From Bacillus cabrialesii (GTDB lineage Bacteria; Bacillota; Bacilli; Bacillales; Bacillaceae), in contig NZ_CP096889.1 in NCBI RefSeq assembly GCF_004124315.2, positions 2,525,001 through 2,589,000 of the forward strand: a stretch of DNA of 64,000 bases, read 5' to 3'. The position numbers and the translations under genes were made by a program. Below are positions 54,711-62,250 of this stretch, one piece after another. The stretch's first letter is position 1; each line of letters opens with the position of its first letter. The notes beneath the pieces were generated by a model that saw only the letters and a program-made list of their open reading frames with translations, had not been told where the DNA came from and did not search any database.

Positions 54711-55934
54711 ATGGAATATAAATTGTCAGAAGACTTTTTTCAAAATCCGTATCCCTATTTAACAGAAAAGAGAGAAAGCTCCCCTATATACATGTTAGAA
54801 GAACATAAAGGGCAGAAAACATGGCTTTTAACTAAATATAAAGATATTGACTATATTCTTACTAATCCTAAAAAGTACTCAAGTGACACAAGAAAATTCA
54901 TGTCTCCAGAAGAAAAAGCATCATTTTTTATTAGTAAAGAAATAGATTTACTATATGGTAATAATATGTTAGAAGTTGACCCTCCTGATCATGGTAGACT
55001 CAGAAAGTTAGTTCATAAAGCCTTTACTCCTAAAATAATTAAACAAATGGATTCTAGAATAAAGGAAGTTTCTCTTAAGTTAATAAGAGAAATTAAAAAT
55101 AAAAAAGAATTTGACTTAATTAACGACTATGCTTTCCCTCTCCCAATTATAGTAATAAGTGAGATTTTAGGGATACCGTATGAGGACCATCAAAAATTCC
55201 GAGTTTGGTCAAATACATTAATTAAATTTGATAGTATACTTCCCTACCAGGATACTTCTGTTTACCAAGAAATTCAGATTACAGCAAAAGAATTCACCGA
55301 TTATCTATCAGAATTATTTGATAAAAGGCGTTCAAACCCCCGAGAAGATTTAATTAGCAAACTTGTAAAAGTAGAGGAGGAAGGAGATTCGCTTTCTGAA
55401 AGTGAACTCTTTTCAATGGTTGTTCTTTTAATAGTTGCTGGCCATGAAACAACAGTTAATCTAATAGGTAATGGGTTGCTTACATTATTAAAAAATCCAG
55501 AAAAAATAGAAGAACTTAGACATAACCCTGAATTATTAGATGCTGCTGTGGAAGAATTACTAAGGTATGAAAGTCCAGTTTCAATGGATTCTCGTTTTGT
55601 AGTAGAAAATCATATTTACAAAGGTTTTCATTTTGAAAAAGGTGATCTACTGTTACTTTCTCTCGGATCAGCAAATCGTGATCCCGATGTCTTTAAAAAT
55701 CCAGATCAAGTGAATTTTCATAGGGAATCAAACAAACACCTTGCTTTTGGAAAGGGGATTCATTATTGTTTAGGAGCTCCCTTAGCACGCATGGAAGGTA
55801 AAACAGCATTAGAGCATTTCATTGAAGAACTTCCAACAATAAGCTTTAAAGAACCTCAGAAAGAAATAGATTGGAGAGAGAATTTAGCGTTTAGAGGGAT
55901 GAATTCTTTACCCTTAGTAAGAACAAATCCTTAA
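54711..55934 (+). CDS. Cytochrome P450
   Basis: A 407-residue soluble P450. The I-helix oxygen-binding motif AGHETTVNL lies near residue 243, the K-helix ExxR is in EELLRYESP near 283, and the heme loop FGKGIHYCLGAPLAR with the cysteine ligand lies near 346. Length and motifs resemble the CYP107 group of Bacillus (for example PksS and CypA). It needs a ferredoxin partner, not seen here. The ATG follows GAGGTG. The 316 bases before it hold no clear promoter. Confidence 0.92.
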   Translation: MEYKLSEDFFQNPYPYLTEKRESSPIYMLEEHKGQKTWLLTKYKDIDYILTNPKKYSSDTRKFMSPEEKASFFISKEIDLLYGNNMLEVDPPDHGRLRKLVHKAFTPKIIKQMDSRIKEVSLKLIREIKNKKEFDLINDYAFPLPIIVISEILGIPYEDHQKFRVWSNTLIKFDSILPYQDTSVYQEIQITAKEFTDYLSELFDKRRSNPREDLISKLVKVEEEGDSLSESELFSMVVLLIVAGHETTVNLIGNGLLTLLKNPEKIEELRHNPELLDAAVEELLRYESPVSMDSRFVVENHIYKGFHFEKGDLLLLSLGSANRDPDVFKNPDQVNFHRESNKHLAFGKGIHYCLGAPLARMEGKTALEHFIEELPTISFKEPQKEIDWRENLAFRGMNSLPLVRTNP

Positions 55935-56074
55935 AAATTCTGGAGACAGATAATCCAAAACAAAATAATACAAGGATACATTTCCTAAGAATTCAAAATA
56001 AAAATAGAAAAATGGCATACGAGTTTAAATACTTACATCTACCAGAAATAAGTCAATAAATATATCTAAAAAGT

Positions 56075-56121
56075 AAAAAAGCGCAAACCTGTTTAATAAC
56101 AACGAGTTTGGCGCTTTTTTT
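56075..56121 (+). terminator. Terminator after the P450 gene
   Basis: AAAAAAGCGCAAAC and GTTTGGCGCTTTTTT arms with one bulged base, ending in TTTTTTT. The region 56,122-56,345 holds nothing I recognise. Confidence 0.8.
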
Positions 56122-56345
56122 ATATGAACGAATGTAGTTTCCAGATCCCTTAAACACCTTTATATTCCGTACAAAGTGAACACCAACAAAAAAGTTAGAA
56201 GATACTTTTAGGACACTCTATAAATACATACACATTTACGAACGTCTTTGATGATAAATAAGAAAGGAGGTTGTCAACTTAACTCTTTTAAAAAATTAAC
56301 AATATAAACTTTGAAGAGTACAACATTTTATAAATTACTAAAGAC

Positions 56346-56602
56346 GTCTGGCTATGTATAGGTCACCCTGCTGAAGAGAAACCTGGACTAAAACCACGTT
56401 TGCCTCAATCAATGGTCATGTTTGGTAATCAGTATCAATCGCTAGATGAAGAAAAGTTAGCAACCTATGATCAACAGATGCGTGAGTATTCCGAGATCGT
56501 CCTGTTAAAGCGCCTTTCACAGTGAAAAAAGTAAAGGGATGGATAGATCATATTGAGGACCATCTCGAAAGAAGCAAACTCCCCCACTTGCTGAGTATTT
56601 AA
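56346..56602 (+). pseudogene. C-terminal remnant of a nitroreductase gene
   Basis: The frame reads LCIGHPAEEKPGLKPRLPQS, then a single shift at about 56,493 leads to RDRPVKAPFTVKKVKGWIDH and a stop at 56602. GHPAE and KPRLP are typical of the C-terminal part of NfsA/YfkO-type flavin nitroreductases. The N-terminal two thirds are absent. Confidence 0.6.
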
Positions 56603-57043
56603 ATAAACAGGGATTTGCAAAAAATAAATTAGATATTTTTGCAATCCACTCCAAATAAAAGAGAAAGAGTTTTGACGCTCTTCCTCTTTTTTATGCACCA
56701 ACTCGATCTGCGGCAATTTTGACCACCATTTGAAGCACTATCTTCATCTACAAAGTGAGTAAATGTTACGATGCTACTTAATACCATTATTGTAAATAGA
56801 ATTCGGCAGATTGTCATTAATAATCTCTCCTTTCTAACTATTATTCTGAAATCTGCCCCTATCTCTCAGAAAAAGAGGTTATTTTTAATGAGCCATCTCC
56901 ATAACTATTTTGATTTAACTGAGACTAAAAAGTTCTTGCGGTCTCACCGAAAATTTAAATTGCGGTGCCCTATTGCCTTTTTCCGCGAAAGAAAACTTGT
57001 TAATATTTACATTACTAGTAGTCATAAGGGAAGGGTGAATATC
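56603..57043. other. Intergenic stretch upstream of rapE
   Basis: No clear gene. The frame of rapE is open for 91 codons upstream (from 56,771), but without a ribosome site. On the minus strand a 62-codon frame (56,629-56,817) begins with a hydrophobic, signal-like stretch MTICRILFTIMVLSSIV. It cannot be assigned. SigA promoter elements are not obvious. Confidence 0.4.
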
Positions 57044-58171
57044 TTGATATCAATCACATCAGCTGAAGTGGGAATGAAGATTAATGAATGGCATAGGCAT
57101 ATTCAAAAATTCAACGTTACTGATGCTGAAATGTTAAAAGCTGAAATCGAACGTGATATAGAGGTTATGGAAGAAGATCAAGATTTGCTTATTTATTATC
57201 AATTAATGGCCTTTCGCCATAAAATTATGTTGGAATACACGCTGCCATCTGATGAAAATCGAATGGAACTTTCAGAATATTTAAAGAAAATTGAAGGGCA
57301 TAAGAAGAAGCTAGACAATATGCGGGCATATTATTATAACTTCTTCCGCGGGATGTATGAGTTTAGAAACGGTGAATACACGAAGGCCATTACATATTAC
57401 AAAAAAGCTGAACGTAAAATTCCAACGATCTCCGACAAGATTGAAAAAGCTGAGTTTTATTTTAAGTTATCCGAAGTCTATTATCATATGAAAATGACTC
57501 ATATCTCAATGCACTACGCTGAACTTTCATACAACATCTATAAAAAACATGAACTTTATTCTGTTCGGCGTATTCAGTGCCATTTTGTCATTGCCGGTAA
57601 CTACGATGACCTTGAAAACCATGAAAAAGCTCTCCCCCACCTTCAAGAAGCTTTAAAAGGTGCTGAGCTGCTTAAAAGTAAAAATACTCACATCTATGCC
57701 ACCGCATTTTTCAATCTCGGTAACTGCTATCACAAAATGGACAACTTAAATAAGGCTGCACGTTACATCGAACAAGCCTTGGTACAATACAGAAAAATAA
57801 ACTCTGACGTACTTCCACAGGCCTATCATGATCTAGCGTTGATTTATTTTAAACAAGGCAAAAAAGAACAGGCATTAGAGTGTTTCCGCAAAGGAATCAG
57901 AAGTGCTGTAGATTTTAAAGACGAACTTTTTATGAACTTATTTGAAGCATTAGACGTTCTTTATATAAGAAATGGCGATACACCTAAACTCCTCAACATT
58001 TTTTCTCGTTTAGAGAACGGCAAAGGATACCCTTATCTGGAAGAGCTGGCATTGTTAGGAGGAAACCTTTTCGATTATAATGGAAAAATAGAGGATAGTA
58101 TCATCTGTTTCAAGAAGATGGTATATGCTCAAAAGCAAATATCGAAAGGGGAATGCATGTATGAAATCTAA
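57044..58171 (+). CDS. rapE: Response regulator aspartate phosphatase RapE
   Basis: A 375-residue Rap protein starting at TTG 57044 after AAGGGTG. An N-terminal helix bundle (about 1-70, INEWHRHI) binds Spo0F, and about six TPR repeats follow (about 95-370, for example YTKAITYYKKAERK and KAARYIEQAL). It dephosphorylates Spo0F-P, delaying sporulation, and is inhibited by the PhrE peptide. The paired phrE overlaps its end. Rap-Phr pairs are typical cargo of the skin element. Confidence 0.93.
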   Translation: MISITSAEVGMKINEWHRHIQKFNVTDAEMLKAEIERDIEVMEEDQDLLIYYQLMAFRHKIMLEYTLPSDENRMELSEYLKKIEGHKKKLDNMRAYYYNFFRGMYEFRNGEYTKAITYYKKAERKIPTISDKIEKAEFYFKLSEVYYHMKMTHISMHYAELSYNIYKKHELYSVRRIQCHFVIAGNYDDLENHEKALPHLQEALKGAELLKSKNTHIYATAFFNLGNCYHKMDNLNKAARYIEQALVQYRKINSDVLPQAYHDLALIYFKQGKKEQALECFRKGIRSAVDFKDELFMNLFEALDVLYIRNGDTPKLLNIFSRLENGKGYPYLEELALLGGNLFDYNGKIEDSIICFKKMVYAQKQISKGECMYEI

Positions 58172-58295
58172 ATTGTTTATCAGTTTATCCGCCGTTTTAA
58201 TTGGACTTGCCTTTTTCGGATCTATGTCTAATGGCGAAATGAAGGAAGCATCCCGGAATGTAACTCTAGCACCTACTCATGAATTCCTTGTTTGA
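58161..58295 (+). CDS. phrE: RapE inhibitor pre-peptide PhrE
   Basis: A 44-residue exported pre-peptide overlapping the end of rapE by 11 bases. It has a signal peptide (MKSKLFISLSAVLIGLAFFG) and then the mature pentapeptide SRNVT at residues 31-35, as in B. subtilis PhrE. The pentapeptide re-enters through Opp and blocks RapE, coupling sporulation to cell density. Confidence 0.95.
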   Translation: MKSKLFISLSAVLIGLAFFGSMSNGEMKEASRNVTLAPTHEFLV

Positions 58296-58326
58296 TTCGA
58301 TAAACAACATTAGTTCTAATTCCCTT

Positions 58327-58349
58327 TAGCCGTTTCATAACGGCTTTTT
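58327..58349 (+). terminator. Terminator of rapE-phrE
   Basis: AGCCGTT and AACGGCT arms around TCAT followed by TTTTT. Confidence 0.85.
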
Positions 58350-58463
58350 CTTATTTCTAAGAAAGATAAGCTAATTGTTGACCTACATACAATAGTATAA
58401 ATTTTTCACTATTGTCTCCTCTGCCCGAGCAAATAAAAAACAGCAGAAATTCTATTCCTATGT

Positions 58464-58566
58464 ATAGCAATCGTTAATGCATTTGTCAGTTTGAGGTCCC
58501 TCGATGATTATCACCTTCATAAAATGCATCACCCCTTGAGTAATGCTATGTAACAGCTGTTTGTCC
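58464..58566. repeat. Direct repeat copy B, right border of the accessory block
   Basis: Second copy of the ~104-bp repeat at 47,304-47,407, same orientation. The small frame in it reads MKVIIIEGPQTDKCINDCYT and then stops; no spoIVCA copy follows. The interval between the two copies holds the MFS, pssA-dedA, TetR, merR, P450 and rapE-phrE genes. Confidence 0.9.
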
Positions 58567-58621
58567 AAAATATTTAAATACATGATGTTAAATTGTTTAA
58601 AGAATATTAAACTTGATTTAA

Positions 58622-58655
58622 AAAAACACCAATAGCCTCAAACCATTGGTGTTTT
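58622..58655. terminator. Terminator beyond repeat B, after the tartrate dehydrogenase gene
   Basis: AAAACACCAATAG and CCATTGGTGTTTT arms with T runs on both strands. It lies about 50 bases beyond the stop of the minus-strand dehydrogenase gene. Confidence 0.8.
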
Positions 58656-58701
58656 GATAATAATCTACTAAATCTCTTACTAAACTATCATTTTTCCCAT
58701 C

Positions 58702-59769
58702 TTAAAGGCTGAACCGCTCTACAATTGCTTCTGCAAACTCTGATGTTGAAGATTTACCACCAAGATCTCCTGTTTTGATTCCAGCCCTAACGGTTTCAAA
58801 AAGTGAATTTTCTATTAGTTCTGCAACTTCTTTCAGTTTTTTATCATGGTGTTGAGTATTAAGCCATTCAAACAACATAGCTGTTGAAAGCATCATTCCA
58901 ATAGGGTTTGCGATGTTTTTCCCTGCAATATCAGGTGCCGAACCGTGAGCAGCCTGTGCCATTGCCTGCTTTGCGTTTGAATTAATTGACGGTGCAAGTC
59001 CTAAGCTGCCAACTAACTCGCCTGCTAAATCCGAAAGAATATCCCCAAACATATTTTCCGTCACAATAACATCAAAATCTTTTGCACGACGAACTAAATG
59101 CGCGGTCATTGCATCAATATGATAATCATCTACTTCTACTTCCGGGTATTGTTCTGCGACTTCACGACACGTATTCAAAAAGAGACCCGATCCAAGTCTT
59201 ATTACATTCGCTTTGTGGACGATGGTAACTTTCTTACGGCGCTCCATCGCACTTTGAAATGCTACATGTGCGATACGTGAAATAGCTTTTTTAGTAAAAA
59301 CCCCTGTTGATACAGCCACCTCCGGCGTAATTTGCCATTCTCCTACACCAATATACATATTTCTGTCAGCATAGAAGCCTTCAGTATTTTCACGGTAAAT
59401 GACCAAATCTGCTTCCCCTACAACACTTTTCGTTCCAGGTATTGTCTTTGCCGGCCTTATATTTGCATAAAGGTCAAAATGGTGACGAAGTTCTCCGCTT
59501 GGGTTACGTTTTTCTTTGTGTTCTTCTGGATAAGCAGCAGAATCATGTGGGCCTAATATCCATCCATGACACTTCTCTAATTCTTTTACGGTTACATCTG
59601 GCATTGGATCATTATATTTTTTTATTGCATCCCATCCCATTGGTAAATCAACCAAATCCAAAGACATATCTGCTTTTTGAGTTGCGGCCTTCAGCACCAA
59701 AGTTGTCGCTTTTACAATTTCCGGTCCAATTCCATCTCCATGTAAAACTCCAATGCGATATGTTGTCAT
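58702..59769 (-). CDS. Tartrate dehydrogenase / D-malate dehydrogenase-like
   Basis: A 355-residue member of the isocitrate/isopropylmalate dehydrogenase family, of tartrate dehydrogenase length (as YcsA of B. subtilis, 354). Visible motifs: GDGIGPEIV at residue 10, IYRENTEGFYAD near 126 (the substrate loop), VHKANVIR near 184 and DAMTAHLVRRAKDFDVIVTENMFGDILSDLAGELVGS. It needs NAD and a divalent metal. Together with the racemase-type gene, amidohydrolase remnant and LysR gene it looks like a catabolic unit for a hydroxy dicarboxylate. Confidence 0.87.
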   Translation of the reverse strand: MTTYRIGVLHGDGIGPEIVKATTLVLKAATQKADMSLDLVDLPMGWDAIKKYNDPMPDVTVKELEKCHGWILGPHDSAAYPEEHKEKRNPSGELRHHFDLYANIRPAKTIPGTKSVVGEADLVIYRENTEGFYADRNMYIGVGEWQITPEVAVSTGVFTKKAISRIAHVAFQSAMERRKKVTIVHKANVIRLGSGLFLNTCREVAEQYPEVEVDDYHIDAMTAHLVRRAKDFDVIVTENMFGDILSDLAGELVGSLGLAPSINSNAKQAMAQAAHGSAPDIAGKNIANPIGMMLSTAMLFEWLNTQHHDKKLKEVAELIENSLFETVRAGIKTGDLGGKSSTSEFAEAIVERFSL

Positions 59770-59857
59770 ATAACCATCTCCTTGATACTAATTCGCTTAC
59801 AAAATATAAAATAAAAAGCTGTAAACAGTTTAGACGGCTCTTTAACCGTCCCACTAA

Positions 59858-60526
59858 CTATGAACCTGATTTAAATTCTTTTGCCAATCGAATAACGTGA
59901 TCAGCACCTATTCGTGGTCCCGTTAAAACCTTTTGATTTTCTATTTTCTCAACTGCACGAGCCATTGAATATTGAGCTAGAATAATCACTTCGCTGGAGG
60001 CGTCTATTTCGTCAATTTTTTCTTGAATGAGTTTATCATGACCTGATTCATTACCTTTCTGAAGCTCATGAAATGCCTTAGGAATGAAATACGTGTTAAC
60101 CTTTATCTTTTTCTTGTGCATTTTTGCCAGTTCGAACAGCATTTCTTTTGTTGTCGGGGCTGCAGTCTGAACAGTTGCCACAATACTTATATTTGCACTT
60201 CTTTTCACTGCTTCCTGAAGCATACTAATATCAGATGGCAGAACAGGAACAGGAAGCAAAGACGCTATTCTGCTTATGTAAGGCGTAAAAGATGAACATG
60301 TAAATAGTATAGCGTCCACGTTACTTTCTACTGCTTTTCCAGCTAATTCACAAAGCCGCAAGATCATCCGTGTTGTAATTTTATTTGTTGTATTCAGCTC
60401 GTAAATCAATCCTTCATCCATAAAATTGATGAGATCTACGTCTTCTGAATGCATGGAGAAAGCCCGATGGATTGGAGCAACTGAATTCATTGTGGCATGG
60501 ATTAATCCAATGCGAAGTTTTGTCAA
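59858..60526 (-). CDS. Asp/Glu racemase superfamily protein
   Basis: A 222-residue protein of the aspartate/glutamate/hydantoin racemase and arylmalonate decarboxylase group, starting at TTG 60526 after GGAGGG. TCSSF near residue 87 places one catalytic cysteine; a second cysteine expected near 180 is not seen (the region reads LAQYSMARA), so it is more decarboxylase- or one-cysteine-like than a true racemase. It lies 88 bases upstream of the tartrate dehydrogenase gene on the same strand. Confidence 0.75.
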   Translation of the reverse strand: MTKLRIGLIHATMNSVAPIHRAFSMHSEDVDLINFMDEGLIYELNTTNKITTRMILRLCELAGKAVESNVDAILFTCSSFTPYISRIASLLPVPVLPSDISMLQEAVKRSANISIVATVQTAAPTTKEMLFELAKMHKKKIKVNTYFIPKAFHELQKGNESGHDKLIQEKIDEIDASSEVIILAQYSMARAVEKIENQKVLTGPRIGADHVIRLAKEFKSGS

Positions 60527-60714
60527 TGATGTCCCTCCTTTTGTGTCCCACAGCATTCATTTTTATATAACGCTTACAATTCCTTAAAAAACAGAGTGTA
60601 CGTTATTGAAATTTATATAAGCCACCCTATTATCTTTACTGTAAGACAAACTATGAAATAGATAAAATATCACTTTATAATGAAATCCGATAGAATTTTT
60701 CGATGGTTACTGCA

Positions 60715-60907
60715 TTATTCGTTAGCATACCCTAATAGTTTTTCTAGGTTTGTTTGTCATGGCATCAATATCTTGTTAAGAGACACCATTGTCTTTAAAG
60801 TATTGTATATACTCATTAATATAATCCTTCCAAAGAGGGTTTTCAATTTGACCTCTGTCTGACGCAATAATAGTGTTGTTATAGCCTACTGCTTTTGCTG
60901 AAGCTAA
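60715..60907 (-). pseudogene. C-terminal remnant of a DUF6282-type amidohydrolase
   Basis: In pieces the minus strand reads ASDRGQIENPLWKDYINEYI, an in-frame stop, QDIDAMTNKPRK, and, after a frameshift, LLGYANE and a stop at 60715. This fits the end of DUF6282/amidohydrolase-like proteins by recall. The N-terminal part is absent. It lies between the LysR gene and the racemase-type gene, all on one strand. Confidence 0.5.
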
Positions 60908-60915
60908 GTTCGTTT

Positions 60916-61788
60916 CTAAACAGAATCTATATTTGAAAACCTTTCAACTTGATTAACAAACTCATTTACCATAGATAAATTTAAATTGTCTTTTAGATAG
61001 AGCATCCAAGTCCGCCACATTAAAGGGTTGCCTTCTTTATCTTTTAAAACGATTGTGTGCAGTGAGTCACGACCTTCTAAAACTGTACTCGGAACAATTG
61101 CGTATCCAATACCTTTCATAACCAATTTTTTTGCAACTTCCATATTATCTGTATGAACTAAGACATTCGAAGGTTTATTAAAATGTTGATTCCACCAATT
61201 ATCGATCACCATGTTTAATGCTGGATCCGTATTATAAGTAATTCTGTTTAGCCTTTGAATTTGATGAAACTTTATTTCTTCTTTAGAAATAATACACATG
61301 GTCTCCTGGCTGATCATTTTCTTTTCGTTGCTCCAATGATGCTCTCCCCTGACAAAACCAATATGTGCATCTTGCTTATAAACTGATTTAATGACCTCTA
61401 AGTTTAATGCAGTTTTGATGGAAAATTGCGCAAATGGATGTATATCAGTAAATTTTTTCACGATATGCGGCAGCTTATATAAAGCAAAAGCTCTAGAGAC
61501 ACTTAAACGAATGGTTCCATGAATATGGTCCCCTATATTCCATAAGTTCTCTTCCATTATTTTCAATTGGCTTAGCATGTCTTTTGCATAGGTAACAAGA
61601 TATTCTCCTTGCTGAGTAAATTCCACACCTCTTCTACCTCTATTTAAAATTTTAATATTAAATTCTTTTTCAAGTTGCTGAAGGCGGTAAGTTAAAGTTG
61701 GCTGTGAAATAAATAAACGTTCTGCTGCCTTTGTAATGTTTTTTTCTTCGTAAACGGTTTGTAAAATGATCCAATCTCTTTTTTCCAC
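60916..61788 (-). CDS. LysR-family transcriptional regulator
   Basis: A 290-residue LysR protein from GTG 61788, after GGAGAAGG. An N-terminal helix-turn-helix (about 5-60: TKAAERLFISQPTLTYRLQQLEKEF) is followed by a substrate-binding domain. It lies upstream of the dehydrogenase/racemase genes, so it likely senses their substrate. An in-frame ATG at 61818 is an alternative start. Confidence 0.88.
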   Translation of the reverse strand: MEKRDWIILQTVYEEKNITKAAERLFISQPTLTYRLQQLEKEFNIKILNRGRRGVEFTQQGEYLVTYAKDMLSQLKIMEENLWNIGDHIHGTIRLSVSRAFALYKLPHIVKKFTDIHPFAQFSIKTALNLEVIKSVYKQDAHIGFVRGEHHWSNEKKMISQETMCIISKEEIKFHQIQRLNRITYNTDPALNMVIDNWWNQHFNKPSNVLVHTDNMEVAKKLVMKGIGYAIVPSTVLEGRDSLHTIVLKDKEGNPLMWRTWMLYLKDNLNLSMVNEFVNQVERFSNIDSV

Positions 61789-62250
61789 TTTCCTTCTCCT
61801 CTTTGATTTTTCAATCAAATATTTTAAAGATTCACATTATATTTCATAATCTAAAAGTTATCTGACTATGTCGGAACTTCTTTTCATATTTCAATAGTGT
61901 GGGCCCACTTAATTTTTTGCACCAGAACCCTTTTAAATGCGTATTTTTTTGTTCCTTCTTCTTTTTTAATATGAAGTTTTTTATTAATCAATAGGTATAC
62001 CACAAATAATTCATAGGTAATGACTTGACTTTGAATACCAACAAGTTTGATCTTTTTCTTTTAATTTAAGTAGAGAAAGCGAGTTTCAGGAGACATCAAG
62101 AAACTCTCGACCAATTATCCCAATCCCCCGAAATAGGTCAAAAGACACAGATCGAATGATTCATTTCCACCATTTGATCCACATAACAGTTAGTTTCATC
62201 TTTCTTCCATGGTAATATTTTGTTATATGATTAAATGAGAGGGTATGATT
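61789..62250. other. Intergenic region before the LXG gene
   Basis: No gene is seen. The AT-rich stretch has several possible -10 elements, but I cannot point to a convincing promoter for the LXG gene. A ribosome site AGAGGG lies at 62,238-62,243. Confidence 0.6.

Noticed and set aside
56660..56720. Phr-like peptide ending KIAADRVGA on the minus strand
   Set aside because: Not attached to a rap gene on that strand and not in frame with the signal-like start.
60680..60862. 60-codon plus-strand frame before the LysR gene
   Set aside because: It is opposite the amidohydrolase remnant; the minus strand gives the family match.
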